From: Botryotinia globosa
Lineage: Eukaryota > Ascomycota > Leotiomycetes > Helotiales > Sclerotiniaceae
DNA: 64,000 nt
Assembly (NCBI GenBank): GCA_014898425.1
Contig: RCSZ01000009.1
Coordinates: 1,984,001-2,048,000, forward strand
Direction of reading: 5' to 3'
Part shown: piece by piece, positions 1 to 12,016 of the stretch
Position numbering within the stretch: the first letter of the stretch is position 1
Layout: every line of letters begins with the position of its first letter
Program-made: the position numbers and the translations under genes
Notes under the pieces: generated by a model
What the model saw: the letters and a program-made list of their open reading frames with translations, nothing else
What the model was told of the DNA's origin: nothing
Databases searched by the model: none

Positions 1-76
1 CGACTGCTTCCTGTGCAATCAGTCATGGGCTCGTCTAATCTTGCAAACTAAAGCTGATTGATTCTATCATCAACAG

Positions 77-2241
77 GAATTGAGAAGTCCACTTCACGGA
101 ATTCTTGGGTCTGCCGGTATTTATATTCTGTCTGGAGCACTCAGTGTAGATTTTAACAAGTCCGATAGAGCTTTTAAGCGAGACAAATCTTGATAATGGT
201 CAATTTGAATTCTGCTCGACAATAGAAACATGTGGACGAGTTCTTCAAGAAACTCTAATGGATGTTCTTGAATATTCCAAGGTATGAGCTCGATCTCCTT
301 CCTTAATTTTTTGGTCGAGAAGCCCGTGAATCGTCAGCTCTCCTCTCACATAAAACTAATACTTATAGCTAAACAATTTGATGAAACACAAAGGAGTTAG
401 TGTGAAAGCCCCAAGTGTGAACGAAAATTCTTCCAATTCCCAGCAAACAAATGGCGAAAGCACCACGAGCGACGATCCACTTTCTCAACCCCTGGATCTC
501 GCTAGAATGTGTGAAGACTCAGTGGCAATTGTTGCGGTGGCATACATGCACCACAAAACGAATTCAGAACAGCTTCTACATCGAGTAATGCAACCTCCAG
601 GGACGATAGAAACGCAAGAGCATCAAACCCTGTACAAATCTAACTCTGTCACTGTATCTTTGCACATTTCATTTGGCCATTGGCACTTCTTCTGCTCTCC
701 GGGATCTGTCCAGCGAATCATAATGAATTTAGTCGGTAACAGTCTTAAGTATACATCGGAAGGCTTCATAGACATTTCTTTGGCTGTCGAATCTCCCAAA
801 AATGGCAACGCCAAGATATCGAAAAGACCAAATATTGACACTGATGACTTAGTTGTACTTCGAGTCAGTGATAGTGGTAAGGGTATTTCTAGTGATTTTT
901 TGAAAAGCAAACTCTTCATAGCCTTTTCTCAGGAGTCGTCATTGGCACCTGGTACTGGTAAGAACTCCGATATTGCTTTGATATCATCGTTATGCTGATG
1001 TGCTGTGTAAAAGGACTTGGACTTCACATCGTGTATTCTCTCGTGCGGATGTATAACGGAACTATCGATGTTCAAAGTCAAATCGGTCACGGAACAACTG
1101 TTACAGTCAAACTACCCCTTAAAAAAGCGGAATCTAATTTAACTTCTATCACTCCCTCCGATGCACTTCTCAAGGATCAAGTCGAAGAATTGAAAAAATT
1201 GCTCAAACAATCTAAATATTCCAAGTTCTCAACTCACGGTTTCCGGTCGGGCTCATCTTGTTATCTAAAGAAATCCTTGCACGCCTATCTTACTCAGTGG
1301 TTTGGCATGGATCATGAGCCGGACGATGATGCTGCTGATATCACTTTTGTCACTGAAGACAAAGTCGATTTGTTCCTTGCAGAGCTGATGAAAGATGGTG
1401 CATCCAAACCCTCGCTTATAATAGTGGTCCGTTACGTTCCAAGTCACAGCCATACATCCCAGCAGAACTCGGCCATTGGTATACCCCTTGAGACTCTCAC
1501 GATGCCGTTTGGTCCCTGGAAATTGTTGAAAACATTACGCAGCTGTCTGTCGCCAAAGCAGATGTCACCAAAACCACCTCCTGTAACCGATCATAAATTC
1601 TTCTATACCAGCCCTTTACCCTCTCCGACCGCTGATATCCGAAAAGAACTTGGGACAACCGTCACCAAGCCCGCAGTGGAGGAAGCACTTACTGAAAAGT
1701 CACCCTACCTCTTCAAAACCATATTAAATCCAAGTCAGCCATCTATTCTTTGCGTCGATGATAATCCTATCAATCTTCGCCTCCTTCGAGCGTACTTTCG
1801 CAAACTAAATTTCGATATCACTTGTGCGGAAAATGGAGCAGTAGCGTTCGAAAAATATCGTCTTCAGCCCAACGGTTTTGATCTTGTATTCATGGGTATG
1901 CGTATAACACTTCTCTTGACTTTATTGTGTTCCCCCTTTCCGCTTCAATCCACATCCAATAATTCACAACCAGCTAATATGTCTCACAAACCAAAGATAT
2001 TAGTATGCCTATATGCGATGGCTACCAATCTACCCGACTGATTCGATCGCTAGATAAACTTCAACAAAGTATTAGCCCAGCCCCACTGCCACCCACCCGT
2101 ATTGTGGCACTTTCTGCTGCATATTCGGAAGCAGATATGGAAATGGCGAAGGCGGCGGGTGTTGATGATTTCTATACAAAGCCGATGAAGGTTAGTAGAT
2201 TGGAAACGCTTATGAGGGATTGGGGATACCTGGATTCATGA
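77..2241 (+). CDS. Hybrid sensor histidine kinase, C-terminal part (5' end outside window)
   Basis: Two-component hybrid kinase: autophosphorylates on His and passes phosphate to its own receiver. Exons read as 77-116, 169-281, 369-957, 1014-1895 and 1997-2241. They join in phase and give 622 visible residues. The visible part starts inside the H-box (ELRSPLHG); the phospho-acceptor His normally lies just before this and must be on an upstream exon. The N-box (MNLVGNSLKY, about residue 170), G1 box (DSGKG, about 218) and G2 box (GTGLGLHIV, about 247, made by splicing) define the HATPase. The C-terminal receiver has the acidic pair DD (about 494), the phospho-acceptor Asp in FMDISMP (about 542, at a splice junction) and the Lys in FYTKP (about 602). 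A stretch of about 200 residues between HATPase and receiver looks like a degenerate receiver. The fungal HK class cannot be assigned without the N-terminal sensor. Confidence 0.9.
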
Positions 2242-5200
2242 CCACGGGCCCAATTGGTTGACTCGCACATAATAAATTTTGAGATTTGATGGTATTGTGG
2301 GGTAAATGTAAAGATTGAATTGAACAGACAGGAAGATTGAGTATTGGGGGTAATTGAGTAAGGTTACATTTTTAAACGACTAATGGAAGGTTTGTATACT
2401 TAAAGGGAGGGCGTATATGGTATCTTAAAATAAGGAAATGGTAAAAACAAATGGACAATATATCATTGACACACTGAAGATAGATCACATTACTAGTTAT
2501 CGCTTTCCCGTTTTCGGAACTTTTTTTTACCATTATACATCCTGGATCACATATCACGTTTCATCAAACTTCGCATACCAGATCATGAAAAGCCCGGTGG
2601 AAGTCCATCAACTCAAATCTGGGTAAAGCAACGATTTATTCCAGATAGCTAGAGATCGAGAAAAGTGGCAAGTGTCATTAATCCTCAATGAGTGTAAAGT
2701 ATGCCAATGTCCCTGAAGCGAGCAGATTCAAAATCTGATTTGGCAGATAAAAATGAAAAAGAGTGTGAGATTCCCCAAGGGAAAGGTTTAATCCGTTAAT
2801 TATGTGGAGATAACGTGAAACTCAGGGCTTGCGTATGCCCCCCCTCTCTATTCTGCTTTTTCCATGATCGCGTTCGATTCTGTCTCGGAGAGTAAGTGGG
2901 AATTAGAGATGTGCATTTGCGAGCTCAGAAGGCTGGCGAGCACGGTTTGTATTCGTTTCCATTTCCGTTTCCGTTTCCCTTCTCATTGCCCCGAATACTT
3001 CTTGTAGACCTGGGTCCCACAGATCTACCACTGTTAAACCAAGTCCGAGAATGTGATTAGTTTGTCGTATGGCTAAATTATATAACCTCTCTCTCTCCTT
3101 CCTCTTTCCAGCTGAAATGTGCCAAAGTTGCAGAGCAGTGGAACCAGCCGGGTATAACCTTGGAAAATACACTTTATATTGTCCCCAGGTTCCTCATTCA
3201 CGTGTACGCTGTAGGTCTGATCGTGACGCCCTGGCAGTTTATCATGCTTTATATAGCATATTTTGACGTCAAACTTAGCTTCCAGTGTCTTTGTCAACGG
3301 TAAAATATTTTGAAATAATGCAATGACGGCATGTTCTCGAAATTTGATATTTTGTAGCCTTCGCCAGCAGTGATCCACATTCTCAATAAAATATTGCAGA
3401 CCTCGAGTCAGGACTCTTGAAGGTTGCAATCCGTTGACCTGATTATCAAGAAATACTGCCCAGTTACTGAAGACACTTCGAAGTGAAATTCGATCTTCAT
3501 GTGCTGTCCAGAGTGCCTTACACTATGATGCAACAGATTCTCCTCCACTGTACTAGTCTGTAACCAAAAGAAGTAGCCCACCTTCCCAGGCCGTCCAAGT
3601 TTGTTGTTATTCACAGCTCATCGGCCTTCTTTCAATCCCAAGTATACAAGTTGTATCTAAGTTAGGAAAGGGTGACAATCCAGAGGAATCCATCCTGCGC
3701 TGCATTTCTGACATTTTGTGAGCAGAATTGATAGCAGATAGTAAAAAAATTCAATCGGGTTGATCGAAGTAGAATTCGTTTCAACTCCCCAATCTGACAA
3801 CAATCAAAAACACTTTGAATGCAGAAATTTCTCGGGGTGGGTATGATTAAAGTATGAGCAGAATACAAGATGAATCTGATCTTTATTGGAGGATATATAT
3901 GGTCTACAAAGCTCAGTGAAAGGCTTTGTAGGTTATACACCAATTGTAAAGACGTCGGATGGTGAAGCGATGACGTTGGTAATGATATCAAACAGCAAGA
4001 GGGTCTGTAAATTGCAGGCCTGAGCGAGATGGTAACAATAGGAGATAATTTCCGTCATTGTAGGGTGTCGTAGGATGGATGTCGTTTGTTCAGTTGTATC
4101 GCAGTTGTAGGAAGTTTACTATATTTACACTTTTGCTTAGGGACAAATTAGGAAAGAGAGACTGTGAGCAGAAACCCAGCCTATTTGTGCGCAGATCTGA
4201 TAGCCTTCACATATATTAAAGTATTAGGAAAGGCGAAGTTCGAAACATTGCGACTGAAAAAAACGCTTTGTTTGAGTCAAATTGCGATGCTGATGATGTC
4301 GAATCACTTGAATCTACCATTCATACACAATCCAACCTCTATTTTTAACAATTTGGACACGGCTTCGAGTCAAACAGGGTCTTTCTACTTAGTATTACCA
4401 TTCATTGATAACTGTAGTGACGGTTCCATATATCATTTTCAGCGTTAAGTAAGTTTCGAGTCAGCATATTGCGCTCAAGTCTTGATTTCATTTCATCATT
4501 GACAGTCATGGCATATCCGGTCACCATTGATTCACCAGAATTATGCTGTCGCTACTGAATATGACCTGTATCGATGAATTGACTGGCAATGATGTGTATA
4601 ACGGATAGAGAATCAAATAATAAGTGAGAACTCCGTATATTGCGCTTATGGCTTGAAGATAACAGGATCCCATAATCCGGTGATTCTATACAAGATTCGA
4701 CTTTTGACTTGCGTGATACGTATTTCACAACTTTTCATCACTCATGACGACCAGACGTGAATGGATTTCAATGCTTAAATCTGTCGCCATGGGTAATTCA
4801 AATCTCTTAATTTCTCCCTGCTTCTCTCTCCAAAAGTTATGCTTTATACTTTCTCAAGGCCTCTTGTTCACATTCGTTTGATTCTTCCTCTGATCTGCAT
4901 TATAAGACTCGCCTCATTTACCTGTACTTTATGAATACCAATGAACTTCCAAAACCGGCAAGATGAATCGTGTTCTGTATCGACCCAATGTCCCATCACC
5001 CGCATAAGATTTTTCAAAATGAGTTTCCTCATTTCTCGCTCCGAGCAATATATCTGATTATAAATAACAGATAATTATGGAGAGTTTCTTCTCCATTTCG
5101 GGTTTCAATGGTAGAACCTGGGAGTTCAGTGCAGAAACAGCATCGATTCGAGCTTCATCGTTCGCTTGCAGTTCAGAGTATCTAGTTCAAACAGAACCCA

Positions 5201-6466
5201 AGTCAGAGGCACCGCGCAAGGGACCGTAACGGATTCGATGGGATCGTTCCCGAGTGGATTCCAGCTCAGTGGACTTTTCTGTGTGGATGAATGTTGTCCA
5301 TATCCTTATGATGCACAGAATTCAGTATCCGTCAGCAAATCCTCCTACGTATGAAAGTCGATGGGGAGTAGTGTAATTCCATATTCCCAAGGTGAGAATT
5401 GTGTTAGATTGGTATTGGTATGTATTCTGGTCGTATTGGGTGGCGAAAAGTCGATCAGTGTCAAGGAGTGAAGTAAAGTAGAGTAGAGTAAGACATTGTA
5501 AGGTCAGGAGGACAATTAGTTGCTGCTCAAAGATATCAGGTCGGATGTGTCAATTCTTTGAATTTCGCAATGGCTGCAGGATTTTCAGAAAATCCAGAAT
5601 GGATTGTTGCGGATTTATGTTCGAAAATTGAGATATTAGAGAACAGAGCATTTGATTAGGAATAGCGTGTTAACTCTCAGGGGAAAAAAACGAGAAGAGA
5701 AAGCGGAAAGAGCAACCTGAATCATAAATCAAGTCGAGAGTCTCGATTCCTTCTCCTCAAAGGTAAATTTCTTTGTAAAAATTACGACCAATATACAACA
5801 ATATAAAACAACACAGCCATCGTGGCCCCTATCACCACTCTTTGCAAAGAAACACCATCAAGGTGTACAATATTCCAAACAATAATTTACTCGACACTCC
5901 AATAATCAAAGTTTTTCGATTACTGAATGCAGGTAAAACCTATAGATTCTCAACAATCTCGACACCCCTTGACTATTACCCTCCCTTCCTTCAGGCATTA
6001 CACGCTTTTTGATATTGGCTACATTCAGGACTACTGGAGATACTGAGATAATAAATCTTGATGAAATCATAATAACCTCACGATCTTTACCAAAATGCAA
6101 ATGTAATACTAGATCTATTGAGCCTGTAAACGCTCACTGTCATGAAAGAAATATGACCATTACTCAAGGAAACGTGTGCGAGAAGTTTCATCTTAAATTT
6201 GTTTTCGTCGCAATTGAAACGGCGTCGATGAAATAGAAAATGTAGTTTGCATATGTTTCCACGCAAGTCTTCTGTATAATATCATGCAATAGTTGCGAAG
6301 CCAAATCGATTATTAAAAGAGTCCCATCTAAGTATCAAAAAAATGAAATCTGACATATATACAATTAATCACAAATACAAAAGACCCCAGATCAAAATGA
6401 CGCTGTATCAGGGTATCCCCAAATCCAAATAACTCCATATTCAAAATGCTTCACAAAAAGAAAACT
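2242..6466. other. Intergenic, 4.2 kb, no gene recognised
   Basis: Only short ORFs (60-118 codons) on both strands, with no recognisable domain, no mutually supporting exons and no codon pattern like the neighbouring genes. It would hold the 3' end of the kinase transcript and the 3' end of the minus-strand gene that follows. Confidence 0.5.
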
Positions 6467-7185
6467 TCAAAACTGACTATTCTTGATAGAATATAGCCCG
6501 CTCCAATTTAAGTCCTCCTCAGACTCTATCTTTGGCTTATATTCGCCCCTCATTTCATAAATGGCCGCCGCCGAAAAGCCCGCTTTCATGGCTGTACTCT
6601 TGTTCCACAAGATTCTTCGAATCAAGAATCTTATGGCATAGCCATGAACCCCGAGAATTTCTACCCAATCTTCTTTTTCCATTGCGAACATTTTGTATCC
6701 CGAACCGACAAAATTATTGGCAATGGACGTGGCCGAGGATTGTGGAAGAAAAACGTAACAAGCGCGAAGCTGTGCTGCAATCCACATACGACACTCGGCA
6801 TTGGTGTAGTCTTTCTTGGGGGTTGTCATCCAACTTATTCTTTTAGTGCAGTCTGGGTCCTTGGTGGGAAGGTCTCCCTCGTGGACATCGGTGACTACTA
6901 CTTCTAGATGTCAGCTAACTTTGATGTATACCGTAAACCTCAGGTGCCGCCGCAGAGCTTCACGTGAGAGTTTTTTATGCAATTCGGTTGGCCTCGCCCA
7001 CATGATCCAAGTGAAATAACTAGAGGAGTTTCACACATCTAGATGATCAAAATGATTTGAGTTGAAAAGAAAACTTGGTACTTACGGGTGTCGTCCGATT
7101 TATTGAATGATTGGTTTCCGTAAACCAATGCCGAGTTGTGTCTCTTGTGGCTGAGTGGTGACTTGAGGAATTGAAAAGACATCAT
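6467..7185 (-). CDS. Small SAM-like domain protein (hypothetical)
   Basis: Two exons on the minus strand, 7185-7086 and 6903-6467, joined by an intron with donor GTAAGT and acceptor CTAG, give 178 residues. The first exon starts MMSFQFLKSP and ends in phase 1; the second continues through the longer open frame. Residues about 75-150 (WIAAQLRACY, then VGSGYKMFAMEKEDW and GVHGYAIRFLIRRIL) have the helical spacing and the Gly/Trp pattern of the SAM-like modules of many small fungal proteins, which act in protein-protein contacts. The intron is 182 nt, longer than typical here, so a small internal exon is possible; the one I tried (7038-6942 area) runs into stops. Function unknown. A shorter model starting at the internal Met at 6829 would lose the first exon. 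Confidence 0.6.
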
Positions 7186-8619
7186 TATCTTTGTATCTAA
7201 TTGATTCAATGATTTAACGTCGAAGATGGCAAGTAGGTAGGTGAATAGGTAGGTAAATAGGTAGATAGATAGATAGGTAGGTAGGTAAATAGATAGGTAA
7301 ATAGGGAGACAGATCGAAAAGAAAAGAGAAATCTTGAGAGCGAAACTATGCGAGCTTTATATAGTGAAAATCTAGACCAGTGTATATTACTAAAAAGATA
7401 GTCAATCTAGCTTACAGGCTAGACCCTCTAGTTCAACAAAAGGTTGGGGAAAATTGGTCAAGATGCTAGAAACACGAAAGCTGAATGGCTTCTAAAAAGT
7501 GATTTTTGGGACTTCGAACTCGATTATATATAGTTAAAAGAGAACTCAGAGCAGGAGTTTCTCTGTGATATCAATTCTGAAGTTCATTACAAACTGAGAA
7601 TATATTTGCAGGTGATTCCCATAAATAGACACAGAGTTCTCTTGCTAGTCTGGTCTTGCATCCAAAAAGACTATTTTACGCTAACAACTCCATACTTTGA
7701 CATGCCGAGAAACTTTCTTGACATTTAACTGATCTCAATCACGCAGGGAAGAACATGAAACAACTTGACATCGGAGTTAAAAACGTTACTCTTGTCAACG
7801 GTTAAATGTAAAATCATGAGAATAGTGACACCAAAAACCTTGGAACTATAGAAGTTTCCAACGAGTGGACTATCAAAAAAAGAAATGTAGACAAGTTCCT
7901 ATCAGGTTCCCATATCATATCGCTGTCCTTTTATGACATGATGACCGCAAGTCATGCTCAAAGATCCAACACTTGCTGTAGTTCACGTGCGTACGCACAA
8001 ATTAATTAAGAGAAAGTGATAGCTTTTCGTCCCGTGACCAAACTAACCTTATTCCACGTCTAATTTTCGTGGTAACCTTCTCTGGATCCATTGTGCGGAT
8101 CATGTGTCATCATTACACGCTTATATTGTTCAAGACTCAGTATGTCGACTGAAAACGGTATGAGAGTCACGGTTCTTTTCGTTGATGTCGCCCATCTTTT
8201 GAGGATATAATTAACATTTCCCACATGCCTCCCTAAGATATTCGGTAAAAGTGGTCATTGGGGCGCACGTGCTCAGGTGCCATCGTTGTCTTGAAACTCT
8301 CATGGGTGCAAGGATCTTACGTCATCAAGCTTAGAATCAGCCCTGCGCATGCAAAAAGAAATTGATAGCCTTAAGAAATATTTTGAGTCATTGCCCCACC
8401 ACAACTTCTTCAGAAGACAAATGCATTTGCACAGTTTTTGAAAAGATTCAATGAAGAGGAAGTATGTTCAAGACATCTCAAGTATTTTTCAAAGGTTTAT
8501 TCAAAAGGAGGAGCCGTAGGATACAACGTTAAGTAAAGGTTACCATTTTCAATCTGGCTTTTCGAATTCCACGAACGGCTACGAATCTCCTCTCAAACTT
8601 TCACAAAATTAGGTGCAAA
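7186..8619. other. Intergenic, 1.4 kb, with a TAGG/TAGA simple-repeat patch
   Basis: Shared divergent upstream region of the SAM-like gene (minus) and SUA5 (plus). Bases 7231-7310 are a degenerate array of TAGG and TAGA units. A CACGTG E-box-type hexamer lies near 8266. No coding region is supported. Confidence 0.5.
7231..7310. repeat. Degenerate (TAGG/TAGA)n microsatellite
   Basis: About 80 bases of tetranucleotides mixing GTAG, ATAG and AAATAGG units. It resembles similar patches elsewhere in the intergenic DNA of this window. Confidence 0.8.
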
Positions 8620-10011
8620 ATGCCTTCTATTGAAGTGAACGGCAACGCCGTTAAAACTCGCATTCTTCCAGTCAGCGTGTCTGAGGTTGGGCACTTCAAT
8701 AATCAAGAAACCCTCGAGAGATGGGAACTCCCTAGGGATCTCTCTGGACTACAATCTATCGCGGAAGCAGCAGAGTACCTCAAGACAGAAAGCATGCCCG
8801 TAGCCTTTCCAACAGAAACTGTTTATGGATTGGGTGCGGATGCGACGCGAAGCGATGCTGTGAAAGGGATATACAAGGCGAAAGGGCGACCTTCAGACAA
8901 TCCACTGATTATACATGTTTGCGATCTTACCATGCTACGCAGTCTCTTGACCTCGACCGATAATGAAAACGTCGACAGTGATTTTTCCGAAATACCAGAG
9001 ATCTACAGGCCACTAATCAAACGTTTCTGGCCTGGTCCCTTGACCGTCCTTCTACCGAATCCATCTCCAAGCAAGTTGGCACCAGAAGTAACTGCAGGTT
9101 TGCCAACATTCGGCGCGCGCATGCCAAGCTCTCCTCTTGCGCTTTCTCTAATAAGGCTCGCTGGTGTTCCACTCGCCGCCCCATCTGCGAATGCCTCTAC
9201 AAAACCTTCCTGCACAACCGCTCAACATGTGCATCACGATCTTGACGGTAGGATCGAAATGATACTCGACGGTGGTGCGTGCCAGGTCGGAGTAGAAAGT
9301 ACGGTTGTAGACGGCATGTGTGATCCTCCAGTCGTTCTCAGGCCTGGCGGTGTGAGTATTGATGAGATTCGAGAGTGTCGTGGCTGGGAAGGTGTGGTAA
9401 AAGGATACAAAGACCAAAGTGAAATTGGAGACAAGGCACCTAGAGCACCGGGAATGAAGTACAAACATTACAGCCCCAAAGCGAAGGTAATATTGTGCGA
9501 GAATGGGCGTGGTATTGAACCTCTTTTTGGAGACGAAGCGCTCTCAATTGTAGCAGCACGAGCTGAAGAGACGGAACACACCGAGCGCAATTCTTTATCC
9601 TGCGACAAGCCAGCCACAGTTGGCATTATATCTACTTTGGATTGGAGATTTCGATCCGGGGGTGAAGATTATGCCGGCTATTATATTCAAATAGATGAAG
9701 ACAAAGACAAAGGGACTATAGACATAGAAGGGACTTTACAGTCAAACGAGTTCGCGCTCTATACAAGAAAGCATAAACCTTGGATCAAAGATACGAGTAA
9801 TCAGACGATAGGCTGGCATGTGGCGAACTGTTTGAAAATTGCTCTGGGTAGTGAAATCAAAGATATCGCACATGGTCTCTTTTCGGCCCTGCGAGAGTTG
9901 GACCAGAAAGGATGTGATGTCATTTTTGTGGAAGGCATCAAAGACGAAGGGGATATTGCGGCAGCTGTCATGAACAGGCTTCGAAAAGCAGCAACGGTCA
10001 TTGAAAGATAG
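8620..10011 (+). CDS. SUA5: Threonylcarbamoyl-AMP synthase Sua5
   Basis: Single-exon gene of 463 residues. Sua5 makes threonylcarbamoyl-AMP from threonine, bicarbonate and ATP, the first step of t6A37 modification of ANN-decoding tRNAs, in cytosol and mitochondria. The YrdC domain (about residues 50-250) has FPTETVYGLGADA, the KGRPSDNPLIIHV loop, WPGPLTVLL and the nucleotide-binding S-x-N region (APSANAS). The ESTVVDG and VLRPGG motifs follow. The linker APGMKYKHYSPKA leads into the C-terminal Sua5-specific Rossmann-like domain (about 290-460), whose ending FVEGIKDEGDIAAAVMNRLRKAA is typical. Length matches the eukaryotic two-domain form. The start at 8620 leaves no longer in-frame Met. The transcript converges on the zeta-COP gene. 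Confidence 0.97.
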   Translation: MPSIEVNGNAVKTRILPVSVSEVGHFNNQETLERWELPRDLSGLQSIAEAAEYLKTESMPVAFPTETVYGLGADATRSDAVKGIYKAKGRPSDNPLIIHVCDLTMLRSLLTSTDNENVDSDFSEIPEIYRPLIKRFWPGPLTVLLPNPSPSKLAPEVTAGLPTFGARMPSSPLALSLIRLAGVPLAAPSANASTKPSCTTAQHVHHDLDGRIEMILDGGACQVGVESTVVDGMCDPPVVLRPGGVSIDEIRECRGWEGVVKGYKDQSEIGDKAPRAPGMKYKHYSPKAKVILCENGRGIEPLFGDEALSIVAARAEETEHTERNSLSCDKPATVGIISTLDWRFRSGGEDYAGYYIQIDEDKDKGTIDIEGTLQSNEFALYTRKHKPWIKDTSNQTIGWHVANCLKIALGSEIKDIAHGLFSALRELDQKGCDVIFVEGIKDEGDIAAAVMNRLRKAATVIER

Positions 10012-10212
10012 GAGATAAAGAATCACTGCCAAAATTCATTATATCTAGATACAATTCCATAGAACAAGCTGCGTCCCATTATGATCTCACTATTCCTATG
10101 CCTGGGAATCTGATATGCCCCAACTCCAGTACAATCTAAACTCCTTTTATGGCTCCCAACCAAATGTAATGTTGCCCATCCACAATGACACGATCTTCAT
10201 TCTTCATGCCCT

Positions 10213-10948
10213 TCACAGACCCTGCCTCAACCAATCTCCTAGCTTGGCCTTTCCGAATTGTGCCAAATTGTTCATGCCTTGCTCGCTCAAATCGATACCC
10301 TTCAATTGTGCTACATCTTGCGTAGGCGCCTTGCTAACTCTTTGGACGATAATCGTGGGGTCTGTTTCGAGAATAATACCATCATCAACCATCTCATCAA
10401 CTGCCAGGGAAAGGAGGTCGTAGTTTTCGATTATAGTCCGTTTGTCTACGGATTGTCTGCGACATGTTAGCTTTGCTTTCTTTCGCAAATCCGATTGATA
10501 GAGAGAGAGGTAGGGAATAAGTCCAGGGCAGATAGCATTAGGACAAGACGTACTTGAATAGCAGATGCAAAGAATCCCTCAAAGCCAAAATAACATTATA
10601 AAGCATAATCTCATTCTCGTCCACTCCTCCGACTACATACATCATAACATCGCTCTCGCTCTTATATAACACAATGCGATTGTCGTAGAGGATGATATCT
10701 GCGTTTTGCTTTTGGGTCTTCTCGAGGAGACCTTTCTCAAATGCTTTTTGAGATTTTTGATCGGGATATGGTGGTGCTGGAGCTAGAGAGTATGTCAGAA
10801 GTTATAATATCAGAAACGAATGTAGAAAGCACATACAAGAAGAGTTGTGGTGGGGTGGTGCGTAGTATTTGGTGAATACTCGGGAGCCATCTTCGGCATT
10901 GAGGATTATGATGGCATTGACGGAGAAAAGAGACATATTGGGCGCCAT
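10213..10948 (-). CDS. RET3: Coatomer subunit zeta (zeta-COP)
   Basis: Three exons on the minus strand, 10948-10837, 10782-10554 and 10456-10213, give 194 residues with consistent phases; the donors are GTATGT and GTACGT. Zeta-COP is the small adaptin-like longin subunit of the COPI coat, paired with gamma-COP on Golgi-to-ER vesicles. The N-terminus (APNMSLFSVNAIIILNAEDG) and the YYAPPHHNSS segment precede the longin fold, with NADIILYDNRIVLYK, VVGGVDENEIMLYNVILALRDSLHLLF and the C-terminal LAVDEMVDDGIILETDP. All match the family in order, and length is as expected. The stop lies about 200 bases from the end of SUA5, tail to tail. Confidence 0.95.
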
Positions 10949-12016
10949 GATGATAGATTGGGGCCGATTGGCAAAAGTGCTTCCGTAGGAGTTGGGTGTG
11001 CGGTGTACGGTGTTCGAGGAGGAGTCTTTGGAGCTGGTATGAGAACGAAGCTATTGGTATGGAAATCGTGGTCGCAATGTCATTCGTGCCTCAGGGTTCT
11101 TCAAGTTTGGGTGATGCGGAATATAGTTATTCCGTCTTCCGGGATCGCACCGTTGGAGACAAACCACAGAAGAGATCGATACTTGGCAGCAGCTCAGAGA
11201 TATAGTGATGTTTATTTCGACTATCTCATATTCACACATCTCATCTGTTTCTAGTTTATGACTGAATTTTAGTTCGAGATGTTTGAACGAAGAGTTGATT
11301 TTAGTAATTGATCTCTGCATGCTTTTTTTTGACCTGTCTATAACGCACTCCATCAAGCAAAGGGAGGCTTGATTTATGGTATGGCTCATGATGCAAAGAT
11401 CAAAGATGATGATCGGCGCAACATGAGTTTAGTATTCTGCAAAGGTAGAATCTAGTGATCAGTCCTTGCTCTAGCTTCGAGGGTCTACATCCAAGTGTTC
11501 CGAAGCTATGGAACTCTACATTGAATTCCAATACATCAACGAAAATAGCGTTGCAATCATTCGTTACGGGATATCACAGCGGTGATTTTCAAGCTTGAGT
11601 CTTTTCTATATGTCACTATGCTCTTGTTGCTAGCTTTCCTACCGGCACATTTATTGGAGCATCATTTCGATCTCCAGTCTAACGTATAACTCCCAATTTC
11701 AGCTACTCTGATTGACGAAGTGAGAGCCTCATTTTCTATTAGCTCAGATCTCAAACACACAGCAGAATTAGGTCTCATTGTTCTTCATCTATGCATCTTC
11801 TTTGTTAATTCTCAACCACTCATCGCCTTTCATTTTTCTTGTTTGATTATGAAAGTTGAACAGCATGTGTAACGTAGGTGAACAATGCCATTGTAGTTGA
11901 ATATATAGCTCGTTTTTACAGATTACCTCCAAGTTCGAACATCATCCATTCATTTAGATACATCTAACCACACACACGCACAAATACTAAACTTATCAAA
12001 CCAGATCTTAGCTATC
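10949..12016. other. Intergenic, 1.07 kb, divergent promoter region
   Basis: Upstream DNA shared by zeta-COP (minus) and the C48-like protease (plus). ORFs over this stretch are antisense or shadow frames of zeta-COP exon 1 and its flank. The last 60 bases before 12017 are CA-rich, as in many fungal 5' leaders. Confidence 0.5.

Noticed and set aside
6941..7038. Possible extra exon inside the intron of the SAM-like gene
   Set aside because: Joining it to the first exon gives an early stop or the wrong phase for the last exon with every splice-site pair I tried.
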